Assembly (NCBI RefSeq): GCF_026125825.1
Contig: NZ_JAHCKK010000025.1
Coordinates: 1-50,600, forward strand
DNA from: Hydrogenophaga sp.
GTDB lineage: Bacteria > Pseudomonadota > Gammaproteobacteria > Burkholderiales > Burkholderiaceae_C
Direction: 5' to 3'
Length of the DNA: 50,600 nucleotides
This document shows positions 10,532 to 18,818 of this stretch, in pieces (position 1 is the first letter of the stretch; every line of letters begins with the position of its first letter). Made by a program: the position numbers and the translations under genes. The notes below the pieces were generated by a model. The model worked only from the letters and a program-made list of their open reading frames with translations, searched no databases and was not told the DNA's origin.

Positions 10532-10556
10532 AGAAAAAGCCGCCCGAGGGCGGCTT
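10532..10556 (-). terminator. Intrinsic terminator after ETF-QO
   Basis: On the minus strand AAGCCGCCC-TC-GGGCGGCTT is followed by TTTCTT. This is a classic hairpin plus U-run located 22 nt after the ETF-QO stop, and it separates that gene from the downstream hypothetical gene. Confidence 0.85.
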
Positions 10557-10577
10557 GTCCGGAAAAGGTGACCCAGT

Positions 10578-12263
10578 TCACATGCCGGCGTAGTTCGGTC
10601 CGCCGCCGCCTTCGGGCGTGACCCAGACGATGTTCTGCGTCGGGTCCTTGATGTCGCAGGTCTTGCAGTGCACGCAGTTCTGCGCGTTGATCTGCAGGCG
10701 GTCGGTGTTGTCAGGATTCTTCACGAATTCGTACACCCCCGCCGGGCAGTAGCGGGCTTCTGGGCCGGCGTACTTGGCCAGGTTGATCCTGACCGGCACG
10801 CTTGCGTCTTTGAGCGTGAGGTGGGCCGGCTGGTGTTCTTCGTGGTTGGTGTTGCTGACGAAGACGCTGCCCAGGCGGTCGAAGGTGAGCTTGCCGTCGG
10901 GCTTGGGGTAGACGATCTGCTCGCACTCGGCGGCTGGCTTGAGGTAGAGGTGGTCGGCCTTCTCGCGGTGCAGCGACCACGGGGGCGCCTTGAAGCCCAG
11001 GCGCGGCAGCAGCCAGTGTTCGATGCCGACCATGAGGCCGCCGACGATGTTGCCGTACTTGAACCAGGACTTGAAATTGCGCGAGGCGTCCAGCTCTTCG
11101 CGCAGCCAGCTCTTGCTGAAGGCGACCGGGTAGGCCTTGAGTTCGTCGTGCTGGCGGCCGGCCTGGACGGCCTCGAAGGCGGCCTCGGCACAGAGCATGC
11201 CGCTCTTGATGGCCGCGTGGCTGCCCTTGATGCGGGCGCCATTGAGGTAGCCCGCGTCGCAACCCACCAGGGCGCCGCCAGGAAATGTGGTCTGCGGCAG
11301 GCTCATGAGACCGCCGGTGGTGATGGCGCGCGCGCCATAGCTGATGCGTTTGCCGCCTTCGAGGAAGGCACGGATGCGGGGGTGCGTCTTCCAGCGCTGC
11401 ATTTCCTCGAACGGGCTGAGCCAGGGGTTGCTGTAGTTCAGGCCGGTGACCAGGCCCAGCGTGACCTTGTTGTCTTCCAGGTGGTACATGAAGCCGCCGC
11501 CGTAGGTGTCGTCCTTCATGGGCCAGCCGGCGGTGTGGATCACCAGGCCGGGCTGGTGGCGGGCAGGATCGATTTCCCAGAGTTCCTTGACGCCGATGGC
11601 GTAGGCCTGCGGGTCCTTGCCTTCGTCGAGGTGGAACTTGGCGATCAGCCGCTTGCCCAGGTGGCCGCGCGAGCCTTCGGCGAACACGGTGTACTTGGCG
11701 TGCAGTTCCATGCCGAGCTGGAAGTTGTCGGTCGGCTCGCCGTCCTTGCCCACGCCCAGGTTGCCAGTGGCCACGCCCTTGACGGAGCCGTCGTCGTTGT
11801 AGAGCACCTCGGCGGCCGCGAAGCCGGGGAAGATTTCAACGCCGAGGTTCTCGGCCTGCTGGGCCATCCACTTGACCACGTTGCCCAGGCCGACGACGTA
11901 GTTGCCTTCGTTGTGGAAGTTGTTGGGGATCAGGAATTTCGGCGTGTCGATGGCGCCTTTTTCGGTCAGCCAGAGCAGTTTGTCGTCGGTCACGGGCTGG
12001 TTGAGCGGCGCGCCGTCGGCTTTCCAGTTGGGCAGCAGCTCGTTGAGGGCCTTGGGGTCCATCACCGCGCCGCTGAGGATGTGCGCGCCTGGCTCCGAGC
12101 CCTTTTCGAGCACGCAGACGTTGATTTCGCCGCCCTTTTCAGCGGCGATCTGCTTGAGCCGGATGGCGGTGGCCAGGCCGCCGGGGCCGCCACCGACCAC
12201 GACCACGTCGTACTCCATGGCTTCGCGCGGGCCGTAGGTGCTGAGGATTTCTTCGGGGGTCAT
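10578..12263 (-). CDS. Electron transfer flavoprotein-ubiquinone oxidoreductase
   Basis: This is ETF-QO, the inner-membrane-associated FAD and 4Fe-4S enzyme that moves electrons from ETF (fatty acid and amino acid oxidation) to ubiquinone. From the ATG at 12263 it has 561 residues. The FAD-binding motif is near residues 20-30 (VVVVGGGPGGLATAIRL). The cluster ligands are C506 (ARYCPAG) and C530, C533, C536 (QNCVHCKTC), with the spacing known from the family. The frame is open further upstream, but homology begins at MTPEEILSTYGPREAMEYD. It is transcribed alone, closed by a strong terminator, and is divergent from an SDR gene. An imperfect operator-like repeat (CATGAC and GTCATG arms) lies at 12305-12329 in the gap. 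Confidence 0.95.
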   Translation of the reverse strand: MTPEEILSTYGPREAMEYDVVVVGGGPGGLATAIRLKQIAAEKGGEINVCVLEKGSEPGAHILSGAVMDPKALNELLPNWKADGAPLNQPVTDDKLLWLTEKGAIDTPKFLIPNNFHNEGNYVVGLGNVVKWMAQQAENLGVEIFPGFAAAEVLYNDDGSVKGVATGNLGVGKDGEPTDNFQLGMELHAKYTVFAEGSRGHLGKRLIAKFHLDEGKDPQAYAIGVKELWEIDPARHQPGLVIHTAGWPMKDDTYGGGFMYHLEDNKVTLGLVTGLNYSNPWLSPFEEMQRWKTHPRIRAFLEGGKRISYGARAITTGGLMSLPQTTFPGGALVGCDAGYLNGARIKGSHAAIKSGMLCAEAAFEAVQAGRQHDELKAYPVAFSKSWLREELDASRNFKSWFKYGNIVGGLMVGIEHWLLPRLGFKAPPWSLHREKADHLYLKPAAECEQIVYPKPDGKLTFDRLGSVFVSNTNHEEHQPAHLTLKDASVPVRINLAKYAGPEARYCPAGVYEFVKNPDNTDRLQINAQNCVHCKTCDIKDPTQNIVWVTPEGGGGPNYAGM

Positions 12264-12453
12264 GTGCAGGTCTCGCTCTGTCGGGCCGGAAGCCCGGGGA
12301 TTTTCATGACGGCAATGCATGGAGTCATGCCGGTGTCGTGGTCGGGACCGATTTTAGTGGCCCAGGGGGCACAATCCTGTCGGACGGGGCCTCGTCGGCC
12401 CGGGCGGTGCACCAGTGCCCGCGAAATCCCATCCATTCCGAGGAGGTTCTCTC

Positions 12454-13236
12454 ATGGCTTACAGCCTGGATTTGTCGGGCCGCGTGGCCCTGATCACCGG
12501 GGCGTCCGGTGGGCTTGGTGAACAGTTCGCCAAGACGCTGGCGCGCGCGGGCGCGGCCGTGGTGTTGGCCAGCCGCCGCACCGACCGCCTCATGGCGCTG
12601 CGCGCCCACATCGAAGCGGCCGGCGGCGACGCGCACGTGGTGGCGATGGATGTGACGGACACAGCGTCGATCAAGGCCGCCGTGGCGCATGCCGAGACCG
12701 AGGTGGGCGCGATCGACATCCTCGTCAACAACTCGGGCGTGAGCACCACGCAGCGGCTGCAGGATGTCACCGAGGAGGACTACGACTTCATCTTCGACAC
12801 CAACACCAAGGGCGCGTTCTTCGTGGCGCAGGAAGTGGGCAGGCGCATGCTGGCGCGGGCCAATGGCGCGGCACCGGGCACGTATGTGGGCGGGCGCATC
12901 GTCAACATCGCGTCCATGGCGGGGCTCAAGGTGCTGCCGCAGATCGGCGTGTATTGCATGAGCAAGGCGGCCGTGGTGCAGATGACCAAGGCGATGGCGG
13001 TTGAGTGGGGCCGCTTCGGCATCAACGTGAACGCGATCTGCCCGGGCTACATCGACACCGAGATCAACCACCACCACTGGCAGACCGAGCAGGGCCAGAA
13101 GCTCATCAGCATGCTGCCGCGCAAGCGCGTCGGCACACCGGCCGACCTGGATGCGTTGCTGGTCATGCTGTGCTCGAGCGAAAGCCATTTCGTCAATGGC
13201 GCCGTGATCGCCGCCGACGACGGCTCCGGCGCGTGA
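12454..13236 (+). CDS. Short-chain dehydrogenase/reductase
   Basis: This is a classical SDR of 260 residues, NAD(P)-dependent. The cofactor loop TGASGGLG is at residues 15-22, and RR at 41-42 after the second strand suggests NADPH preference. VNNSG is near 91-95, and the catalytic Ser154, Tyr167 (YCMSK) and Lys171 are all present. A perfect AGGAGG at 12441-12446 fixes the ATG at 12454. It is divergent from ETF-QO across about 190 bp and followed by an EamA transporter 112 bp on. Placement beside ETF-QO suggests acyl-CoA or short-chain hydroxyacyl metabolism, but the substrate cannot be told from sequence. Confidence 0.92.
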   Translation: MAYSLDLSGRVALITGASGGLGEQFAKTLARAGAAVVLASRRTDRLMALRAHIEAAGGDAHVVAMDVTDTASIKAAVAHAETEVGAIDILVNNSGVSTTQRLQDVTEEDYDFIFDTNTKGAFFVAQEVGRRMLARANGAAPGTYVGGRIVNIASMAGLKVLPQIGVYCMSKAAVVQMTKAMAVEWGRFGINVNAICPGYIDTEINHHHWQTEQGQKLISMLPRKRVGTPADLDALLVMLCSSESHFVNGAVIAADDGSGA

Positions 13237-13348
13237 ATGGACGCCCACCGCGCCGCCTGCGGCATCACCCCGCCTCGGCGAGACCTGCGGCCCGGCCATG
13301 CCGGTGGCGCGCCGCGCCGTGCCCCGTCGGCATCCTTCCTTCTTTGAG

Positions 13349-14296
13349 ATGAATACAGCCGTTCTGCGCCGGCCTTCGGGCTGGCCGCCGGGCATGGTGG
13401 CCGGCATTCTGGCCGGGCTGGGCGCGGGCGCGTTCTGGGGCACGGCCTTTCTCGCGCCCTTGCTCACGCCGGGTTTCAGCTCGATCGATCTGACGGTGGG
13501 CCGTTTCCTGGCTTGTGGCCTGCTGTCGCTGCTGCTGCTGGCCTGGGCCGGGCTGCGCGGCGAGGCGCAGCGGCCCACCTGGCGCCAGGCTGGCGCCGCG
13601 CTCTGGCTGAGCCTGCTGGGCTACACCGGCTACTACCTGCTGCTGGTGCTGGCCATCCAGGCGGCGGGTGCGGCGCTGCCGGTGTTGATCATCGGCACCA
13701 TCCCGATCTGGATCATGCTGCTGGGCAAGCCGCAGGGCCTGCGCTGGCGCGCGCTGGTGCCCGGGCTGTTGCTGACCCTGGCGGGCCTGGCGCTGATGAT
13801 GCGGGTGACGGCGCACGGCGGTGGCGAGGCGGGCGGTGGCCCCCGTCTCTGGGTCGGCATCTTCTATGCCGTGCTCGCCATGGCGTCCTGGACCGCGTTC
13901 GGCCTGTTGAACGCGCGCTGGCTGCGCCAGCACCCGGGGGTGAACTCCACGGCGTGGGCCAACTGGCTGGGCGTGGCGGCGGGCCTGGGCGCCCTGGGCA
14001 TCTGGGCGGTGGCGGGGACCGAGGTGCAGACCCTGGCGGCGCGCCCGGGGTTCGGCATGTTCCTGATCGTCTGCGCGGTCACCGGCATCGGCTCGGCGTG
14101 GATCGCTTCCGTGCTCTGGAACATGGCCAGCCGCCGCCTGAGCCCGAGCCTGGCGGGCCAGCTCATCGTGAGCGAGACCGTCTTCGGGCTGATCTACACC
14201 TTCGCCTGGAGCGCACAATGGCCCGCTGTCCTGCAATGGGCGGCCTGCGTGCTGTTCGTGCTCGGTATCCTCGCGTCGATCAAGGCGCACCGTTGA
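13349..14296 (+). CDS. EamA/DMT-family permease
   Basis: This is an inner-membrane transporter of the drug/metabolite family with two EamA repeats, 315 residues and about ten hydrophobic helices (the first at about 12-32, GMVAGILAGLGAGAFWGTAF). The second repeat begins near residue 168 (LWVGIFYAVLAMASWTAFGL). The start ATG at 13349 is chosen because MNTAVLRRPSGW leads straight into the first helix; only a weak GAG precedes it. The substrate is not predictable. The thioesterase gene begins 16 nt after its stop, so the two are probably co-transcribed. Confidence 0.88.
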   Translation: MNTAVLRRPSGWPPGMVAGILAGLGAGAFWGTAFLAPLLTPGFSSIDLTVGRFLACGLLSLLLLAWAGLRGEAQRPTWRQAGAALWLSLLGYTGYYLLLVLAIQAAGAALPVLIIGTIPIWIMLLGKPQGLRWRALVPGLLLTLAGLALMMRVTAHGGGEAGGGPRLWVGIFYAVLAMASWTAFGLLNARWLRQHPGVNSTAWANWLGVAAGLGALGIWAVAGTEVQTLAARPGFGMFLIVCAVTGIGSAWIASVLWNMASRRLSPSLAGQLIVSETVFGLIYTFAWSAQWPAVLQWAACVLFVLGILASIKAHR

Positions 14297-14312
14297 CGAC
14301 GACCACCACCCC

Positions 14313-14732
14313 ATGAAACTCGAACTCCCCGAACAGAAGAAGCGCGTGTTCAGCATGACCATCCCCATCCGCTGGGGCGACATGGACGGCATGAATCACG
14401 TGAACAACACGATCTACTTCCGCTACCTGGAGATCATCCGCATTGAATGGATGCGCTCCATCGGCTGCCCGCCCGACCCGGGTGGTGAGGGGCCGGTGAT
14501 TGCCAACGCGTTCTGCAACTTCTACCGTCAGCTGGAGTACCCCGGCGACGTGATCGCCACCATGTACGTGAGCGACGTGGGCCGGAGCAGTTTCGAGAGC
14601 TGGTGCACGCTGTCGCGCAGCGACGACCCCGAGACCGTGTACGCCGCCGGTGGCGCGACCACGGTGTGGGTGAACTTCCCGCTCAAGAAATCGGCCCCGC
14701 TTCCGGACTGGCTGCGCGCCCACCTGACTTGA
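14313..14732 (+). CDS. Hotdog-fold acyl-CoA thioesterase (4HBT type)
   Basis: This is a 139-residue single hotdog domain of the 4-hydroxybenzoyl-CoA thioesterase/YbgC type, hydrolysing acyl-CoA thioesters. The catalytic Asp region is clear: RWGDMDGMNHVNNTIYFRYLE, with D25 in the position of the family nucleophile or base and the following HVNN. The rest shows GRSSFESWCTLSR and ATTVWVNFPLKKSAPLPDWL. It follows the EamA gene by 16 nt with no convincing ribosome site. Its specific acyl-CoA substrate is unknown. Confidence 0.9.
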   Translation: MKLELPEQKKRVFSMTIPIRWGDMDGMNHVNNTIYFRYLEIIRIEWMRSIGCPPDPGGEGPVIANAFCNFYRQLEYPGDVIATMYVSDVGRSSFESWCTLSRSDDPETVYAAGGATTVWVNFPLKKSAPLPDWLRAHLT

Positions 14733-14734
14733 TC

Positions 14735-14756
14735 GTGTGTGCGCTGGCGCACACAC
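14735..14756 (+). terminator. Perfect hairpin after thioesterase gene
   Basis: GTGTGTGCGC and GCGCACACAC form a perfect 10-bp stem around TG, beginning 2 nt after the thioesterase stop. No U-run follows, so it may act as an mRNA end stabiliser or a Rho-assisted stop rather than a classic terminator. Confidence 0.45.
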
Positions 14757-14766
14757 AAATGCTTGC

Positions 14767-14787
14767 ACACGGGCATCACGCCCGTGT
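14767..14787 (+). promoter_or_regulatory. Second hairpin just upstream of the GSDH lipoprotein gene
   Basis: ACACGGGC and GCCCGTGT form an 8-bp perfect stem with an ATCAC loop, 13 nt before the ATG at 14801. It would sit in the 5' leader or promoter of the lipoprotein gene; its role is unknown. Confidence 0.4.
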
Positions 14788-14800
14788 CTAGCATGGGCCC

Positions 14801-16006
14801 ATGCGCCAGCTCGCTGCTTTCATCGGTGGAGCCCTTTCGATCGGGCTGCTGCTGTCGTGCGGCGGAGGGGGCGGCGATGAGGAGCCGACGGCGCCCAGCA
14901 GCCCCGGCTTCGTGCCCACGACCGGGCCGGTGGCGGTCAGCGAACTCGCCACCAACCTGCCCAACCCCTGGAGCCTGGCCTTCCTGCCCGACGGCCGCAT
15001 GCTGATCACCGGGCGCACGGGCAGCCTGCGCCTGTACGCCGCGAACGCGCAGTCGTTCAACCTCATCAGCGGCCTGCCCGCCCTGGATACCGGCGGGCAG
15101 GGCGGTCTGCTCGACGTGGTGCTGGACCCGGCCTTCGGCAGCAACCGGCGCATTTATTTCAGCTTCTCGGAGGCCGACAGCCTGGACGCCACGCGCAACG
15201 GCACGGCGGTGGCGCGCGCCGAGCTCGACACGGGGGCGATGGCGCTGGTGAATCTGCAGGTGATCTACCGGCAGTTGCCCAAGGTCGCGAGTGAGGGGCA
15301 TTTCGGTTCGCGCCTGGTGTTTGATCGCGAGGGCCATCTGTTCGTGACGCTGGGTGATCGACAGAGCAACGACCAGCGCGGCCACGCGCAGGACCTGAGC
15401 CGAGGCAATGGCAAGGTGGTTCGCATCACCACCTCGGGCGCAGCGGCGCCGGGCAATCCGGTGCTCGCAGGCGCACAGGCCGGCATCTGGAGCTATGGCC
15501 ACCGCAACCCGCAAGGGGCGGCGCTGCACCCGGACACCGGCGCACTTTGGACGAGCGAGCACGGCCCGCAGGGCGGCGACGAGGTCAACCTCACACAGGC
15601 CGGGCGCAACTACGGCTGGCCCATCATCAGTTATGGGCAGGAGTATGGGACGACGCAGCCGGTGGGCGAGGGCACGGCCAAAGCGGGCATGGAGCAGCCG
15701 GTGGCGTACTGGGAAACCATCGACGGCAGCGAGTGGACGGGAGGGCAGAAGTCCTCCATCGCGCCCAGCGGCATGGCTTTTTTCACCGGCAACTTCCCCG
15801 CGAACTGGAACCGGAGCCTGTTCGTGGGCGCGCTGGCTGGCACGGCCCTGTGGCGGCTTCAACTCGATGGCACCCGCGTGGTGGGGCGCGAGCGCCTGCT
15901 GGCCAACCGCAACGAGCGCATCCGCGATGTGCGCCAGGGCCCCGACGGCCGGCTCTATCTGCTCACCGATGGCGGCAGCGGCAAGCTGCTGCGCATCGGG
16001 AGCTGA
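14801..16006 (+). CDS. GSDH-type (PQQ-dependent sugar dehydrogenase-like) lipoprotein
   Basis: This is an exported six-bladed beta-propeller protein of the glucose/sorbosone dehydrogenase family, 401 residues. Residues 1-20 form a lipoprotein signal with lipobox LLSC (C20), followed by a Gly/Asp/Glu-rich linker, so it is probably membrane-anchored in the periplasm. Family segments are NPWSLAFLPDGRMLITGRTG, GQGGLLDVVLDPAF, EGHFGSRLVFDREGHLFVTLGDR, HRNPQGAALHPDTG, WTSEHGPQGGDEVN and NYGWPIISYGQEY. Such proteins often oxidise aldose sugars with PQQ, but many members lack a proven substrate, so the call stays at family level. Confidence 0.92.
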   Translation: MRQLAAFIGGALSIGLLLSCGGGGGDEEPTAPSSPGFVPTTGPVAVSELATNLPNPWSLAFLPDGRMLITGRTGSLRLYAANAQSFNLISGLPALDTGGQGGLLDVVLDPAFGSNRRIYFSFSEADSLDATRNGTAVARAELDTGAMALVNLQVIYRQLPKVASEGHFGSRLVFDREGHLFVTLGDRQSNDQRGHAQDLSRGNGKVVRITTSGAAAPGNPVLAGAQAGIWSYGHRNPQGAALHPDTGALWTSEHGPQGGDEVNLTQAGRNYGWPIISYGQEYGTTQPVGEGTAKAGMEQPVAYWETIDGSEWTGGQKSSIAPSGMAFFTGNFPANWNRSLFVGALAGTALWRLQLDGTRVVGRERLLANRNERIRDVRQGPDGRLYLLTDGGSGKLLRIGS

Positions 16007-16021
16007 ACGAGGCGCGGTCGT

Positions 16022-16327
16022 TTACTGCTTGTTTTCGCGGGCGTCTTTCTTGTACTCGACGTCGTCGGCGTACAGACGACCGTCTCGGCGATCAATGTCC
16101 ACTTCCACGTAGTGGCCCTGGCGCAAATCCTCGAAACGCTTGTAGTCGTTTTCGTAGTCGGTCTTGTCCGTCACGTAGATGGTTTCGCTGTTGACGGTGA
16201 AGGTCTTCGCGGTGGTGTCGATGGCGGTGATGCGCCCCTTGATGTCTTCTGCATAAGCGGCCCCGGTGCCCAGGGCAAGGACGGCGGTCAGAAGAAAGGC
16301 GCGCTGGATGGATGGCTTGATGGGCAT
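16022..16327 (-). CDS. Small exported OB-like protein (DUF5666/PRC-like)
   Basis: This is a 101-residue secreted protein: signal peptide 1-26 (FLLTAVLALGTGAAYAED), then a single small beta domain (IKGRITAIDTTAKTFTVNSE, YVTDKTDYEN, GHYVEVDIDRRDGRLYADDVEYKKD). The pattern of two short strands with IxAID and VDxxxxDGxLYADDVE resembles DUF5666/DUF1344-like periplasmic domains. The true start is the ATG at 16327, with AGGAGTG before it. The gene is convergent with the GSDH lipoprotein gene, 15 nt apart. Its function is unknown. Confidence 0.75.
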   Translation of the reverse strand: MPIKPSIQRAFLLTAVLALGTGAAYAEDIKGRITAIDTTAKTFTVNSETIYVTDKTDYENDYKRFEDLRQGHYVEVDIDRRDGRLYADDVEYKKDARENKQ

Positions 16328-16422
16328 GGAAACACTCCTTGTGTTGTTGTGCTGCGATGTCGATTGAATCGCGCCTCGACAAGAAGTGCTGTAAGCCTTG
16401 TCCGATTTGGCGGTCGTCCCGC

Positions 16423-17007
16423 TCAGTCCTTCTGAGGCTTGGCCTTGGGCACGCGGCCCATCAGGTAGAACTCGGGGTTGGGCTGCATGTTGCTGAAGCT
16501 CGCCAGGCGATTGGACAGGCCGAAGAACGCGGTGATGGCCGCGATGTCCCAGATGTCTTCGTCGGAGAAGCCGTGGGCATGCAGGGGGGCGAAGTCGTCG
16601 TCGTTGATTTCGTGCGAGCGCTGGCAGACCTTCATGGCGAAGTCCAGCATGGCTTTCTGGCGCGGCGTGATGTCGGCTTTGCGGTAGTTCACCGCGACCT
16701 GATCGGCCACCAGCGGTTTCTTCTCGTAGATGCGCAGGATGGCGCCATGCGCCACCACGCAGTACAGGCACTGGTTGGCCGCGCTGGTGGTGGTGACGAT
16801 CATTTCGCGGTCGCCCTTGGTGAGCGAACCCTCTTCCTTGAGCATCAGGGCGTCGTGGTACGCGAAGAAGGCCCGCCACTCGGCAGGCCGGCGGGCGAGT
16901 GCGAGGAACACGTTGGGGACGAAGCCCGCCTTTTCCTGCACTTCGAGCACCTTGGCCTTGATGTCCTCGGGCAGATCGTTGATGTCGGGGGCGGGGTAGC
17001 GGCTCAT
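16423..17007 (-). CDS. AhpD-like / peroxidase-related CMD-fold protein
   Basis: This is a 194-residue protein of the carboxymuconolactone decarboxylase fold, alkylhydroperoxidase AhpD-like subgroup (uncharacterised peroxidase-related enzyme). The redox motif C80-x-x-C83 with H87 (NQCLYCVVAHGA) is present, as is the family start PAPDINDLPEDIKAKVLEVQ and the ending NPEFYLMGRVPK. The ATG at 17007 follows GGAG. It lies 56 bp downstream of tpsB on the same strand, and whether it shares its transcript is unknown. The likely role is peroxide or disulfide chemistry; the substrate is not known. Confidence 0.88.
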   Translation of the reverse strand: MSRYPAPDINDLPEDIKAKVLEVQEKAGFVPNVFLALARRPAEWRAFFAYHDALMLKEEGSLTKGDREMIVTTTSAANQCLYCVVAHGAILRIYEKKPLVADQVAVNYRKADITPRQKAMLDFAMKVCQRSHEINDDDFAPLHAHGFSDEDIWDIAAITAFFGLSNRLASFSNMQPNPEFYLMGRVPKAKPQKD

Positions 17008-17063
17008 GCGGGTCTCCGTGTGGTGGTTTGTCCGGCCATCGTACCGCCCCGCCCCGAGAGGCC

Positions 17064-18734
17064 TCAGAAGCGGTAGGCCCCCGTGACCCAGACGCGTGGG
17101 TTGCGCTGCTGGCTGTCCGATTGCGCCGGGCCGCCGGCGTGTCGCCAAGCCACCGCGCCGTCCACCGACCAGTTGCCGTGCTGGGCGCGCACGCCCACGC
17201 CGCCGCCGGCGAGGCTTCGGTGGTTGTCGCCCACGGCCCAGGGGCGGCGGTTGAGCGTGCTCTGGCCGGCATCCCAGAAGGCGTAGGGCACGACCGCGCC
17301 CTGGCCGTAGCGCAGTTCCACCTGGCCGAGCACGCCTTCATCGCCCGCGCCTTCGCCGCGCGGATAGGCGCGCACGCCGCTGGCGCCACCGAGCACAAAG
17401 TCTTCCGACGAGTCGAGGTTCTTGCCGGCCCACTGCGCCGCCACGCGGGCCGAGAGCGTCCAGCCGCCCGGCAGGGCCTGCAGGCGGGTGAGGTCGAGGT
17501 TGACCTTGTTGAACGAGCCGTTGGTCCTCGCGGTGAGGCGGTCGAGCAGGCGCTGCACGTCGCCCTTGAGCGAGACGCTGCCGTGCGTCCAGCCCAGCGA
17601 GCCGTAGGTGATGCCGCCGCCGAGCAGCGCGTCGCGCAGGTCGAATTGCATCGCGACCGGCAGCACGTTGCTGGTTTTTTCGTTGCGCGTGAGGGTGGCG
17701 CGGTATTCGTCCACCATGGTCTTGTGCTGAGCCTGGGCGGTGAGCAACAGGTTGGCGCGGTTGCTGCGCACCAGCGGGTAGCTCACGCCCACGCTGGTCA
17801 CGCGGGCGGTGCCGGATGCCTGCAGGCTGCTGAACTCGCCGCCGAGGCTGTAGTCGGACACCGCGTAGCCGACGTCGCCGCGCAGGCCGCTGGTGCCCAG
17901 GGCGCGCGAGTAGGCGAGGTTGCCGAAGAACAGGTCTTCGTCGGTGGCCATCACGGCCGCGTTGAGCCGGTCGCCGAAGCCGAACGGGTTGTTCCAGGCG
18001 CCTTCGACCAGCACGCGGTGCTGGCCCGAATAGCGGTTGCCGTGGTTGTCGACCGAGACGCGGCCTTCCACGGCCTTGGTGCGTTCGACTTCGACGGCGA
18101 GGTCGCCCGTGCCCACGGCCTGGCCAGGGCGCACCACCGGGCGCACGCGGATGCCCGGCAGATCGGACAGCACCAGCACCGAGCGTTCGAGTGCTTCCAT
18201 GGCGATCACGTCACCGCTGCGCAGGTTGCCGAGGAAGCGCCCGGCTTCGGTGGCGAGGGCGGTGTCCTGCGAGGTGGCGTTCACCTGCCCGTAGCGGCCT
18301 TCGATGACTTCGATGGTCAGCTCGCCATCGGCCATGCGCTGGGCGGGCACGTAGGCGCGGGCGAAGGGGTAACCCTGCTCGCGGTAGAAGCGCGTGATTT
18401 GGTCCGCCAGGCCGCGCAGGCTGGCCAGGGTGTGGCTGCGGCCGACGGCGGGGGCCATCAGGGCCTGCAGCCGAGCGGTTTCGATGCGGCTGGCGCCGTG
18501 GATGCGAACGGTCTTGAGCGCGACTGCGGGACCTTCGTCGCGGCCGGCGCTGTCCACCGGGGGCGCGTCGAGCTGCAGGTTCAGCGATTCGGGCAGCACT
18601 TGTTGGGGCAACTGCAGGTCCTGCAGGATGCGGCCGGCATCGGGGGCCTGTTGGGCCAGGACGGAAGAGGCGCTGCTCAGGGCGAGCGCAGAGAGGGCCA
18701 GCGTGAGTGGCGAAAGGCGAAGTTTCTTGTGCAT
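17064..18734 (-). CDS. Two-partner secretion outer-membrane transporter TpsB (ShlB/FhaC family)
   Basis: This is an Omp85-superfamily transporter that secretes the adjacent TpsA protein through the outer membrane. It has 556 residues. The signal peptide is 1-27 (SALALSSASSVLAQ). ShlB-type POTRA domains occupy about 70-220 (VRIHGASRIETARLQAL, GELTIEVIEGRYGQVN, VRPVVRPGQAVGTGDLAVEV). A 16-strand barrel follows, with the conserved loop-6 motif near GVRAYPRGEGAGDEG and a C-terminal Phe. It is 84 bp downstream of tpsA on the same strand. No Shine-Dalgarno sequence precedes the ATG; the leader there is pyrimidine-rich (ctccccctctc). Confidence 0.93.
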   Translation of the reverse strand: MHKKLRLSPLTLALSALALSSASSVLAQQAPDAGRILQDLQLPQQVLPESLNLQLDAPPVDSAGRDEGPAVALKTVRIHGASRIETARLQALMAPAVGRSHTLASLRGLADQITRFYREQGYPFARAYVPAQRMADGELTIEVIEGRYGQVNATSQDTALATEAGRFLGNLRSGDVIAMEALERSVLVLSDLPGIRVRPVVRPGQAVGTGDLAVEVERTKAVEGRVSVDNHGNRYSGQHRVLVEGAWNNPFGFGDRLNAAVMATDEDLFFGNLAYSRALGTSGLRGDVGYAVSDYSLGGEFSSLQASGTARVTSVGVSYPLVRSNRANLLLTAQAQHKTMVDEYRATLTRNEKTSNVLPVAMQFDLRDALLGGGITYGSLGWTHGSVSLKGDVQRLLDRLTARTNGSFNKVNLDLTRLQALPGGWTLSARVAAQWAGKNLDSSEDFVLGGASGVRAYPRGEGAGDEGVLGQVELRYGQGAVVPYAFWDAGQSTLNRRPWAVGDNHRSLAGGGVGVRAQHGNWSVDGAVAWRHAGGPAQSDSQQRNPRVWVTGAYRF

Positions 18735-18762
18735 GAGAGGGGGAGTCGTTCGTGGATGCCCG

Positions 18763-18785
18763 CGCCAGGGCCGTGAGCCCTGGCG
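18763..18785 (-). terminator. Hairpin between tpsA and tpsB
   Basis: CGCCAGGGC and GCCCTGGCG make a 9-bp perfect stem with a 5-nt loop in the 84-bp gap between tpsA and tpsB. There is no U-run. It may reduce readthrough into tpsB or protect the tpsA mRNA end. Confidence 0.45.
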
Positions 18786-18818
18786 GGAGCGATCAAAAAG
18801 AGCGGTGCGGTTTGAGCG

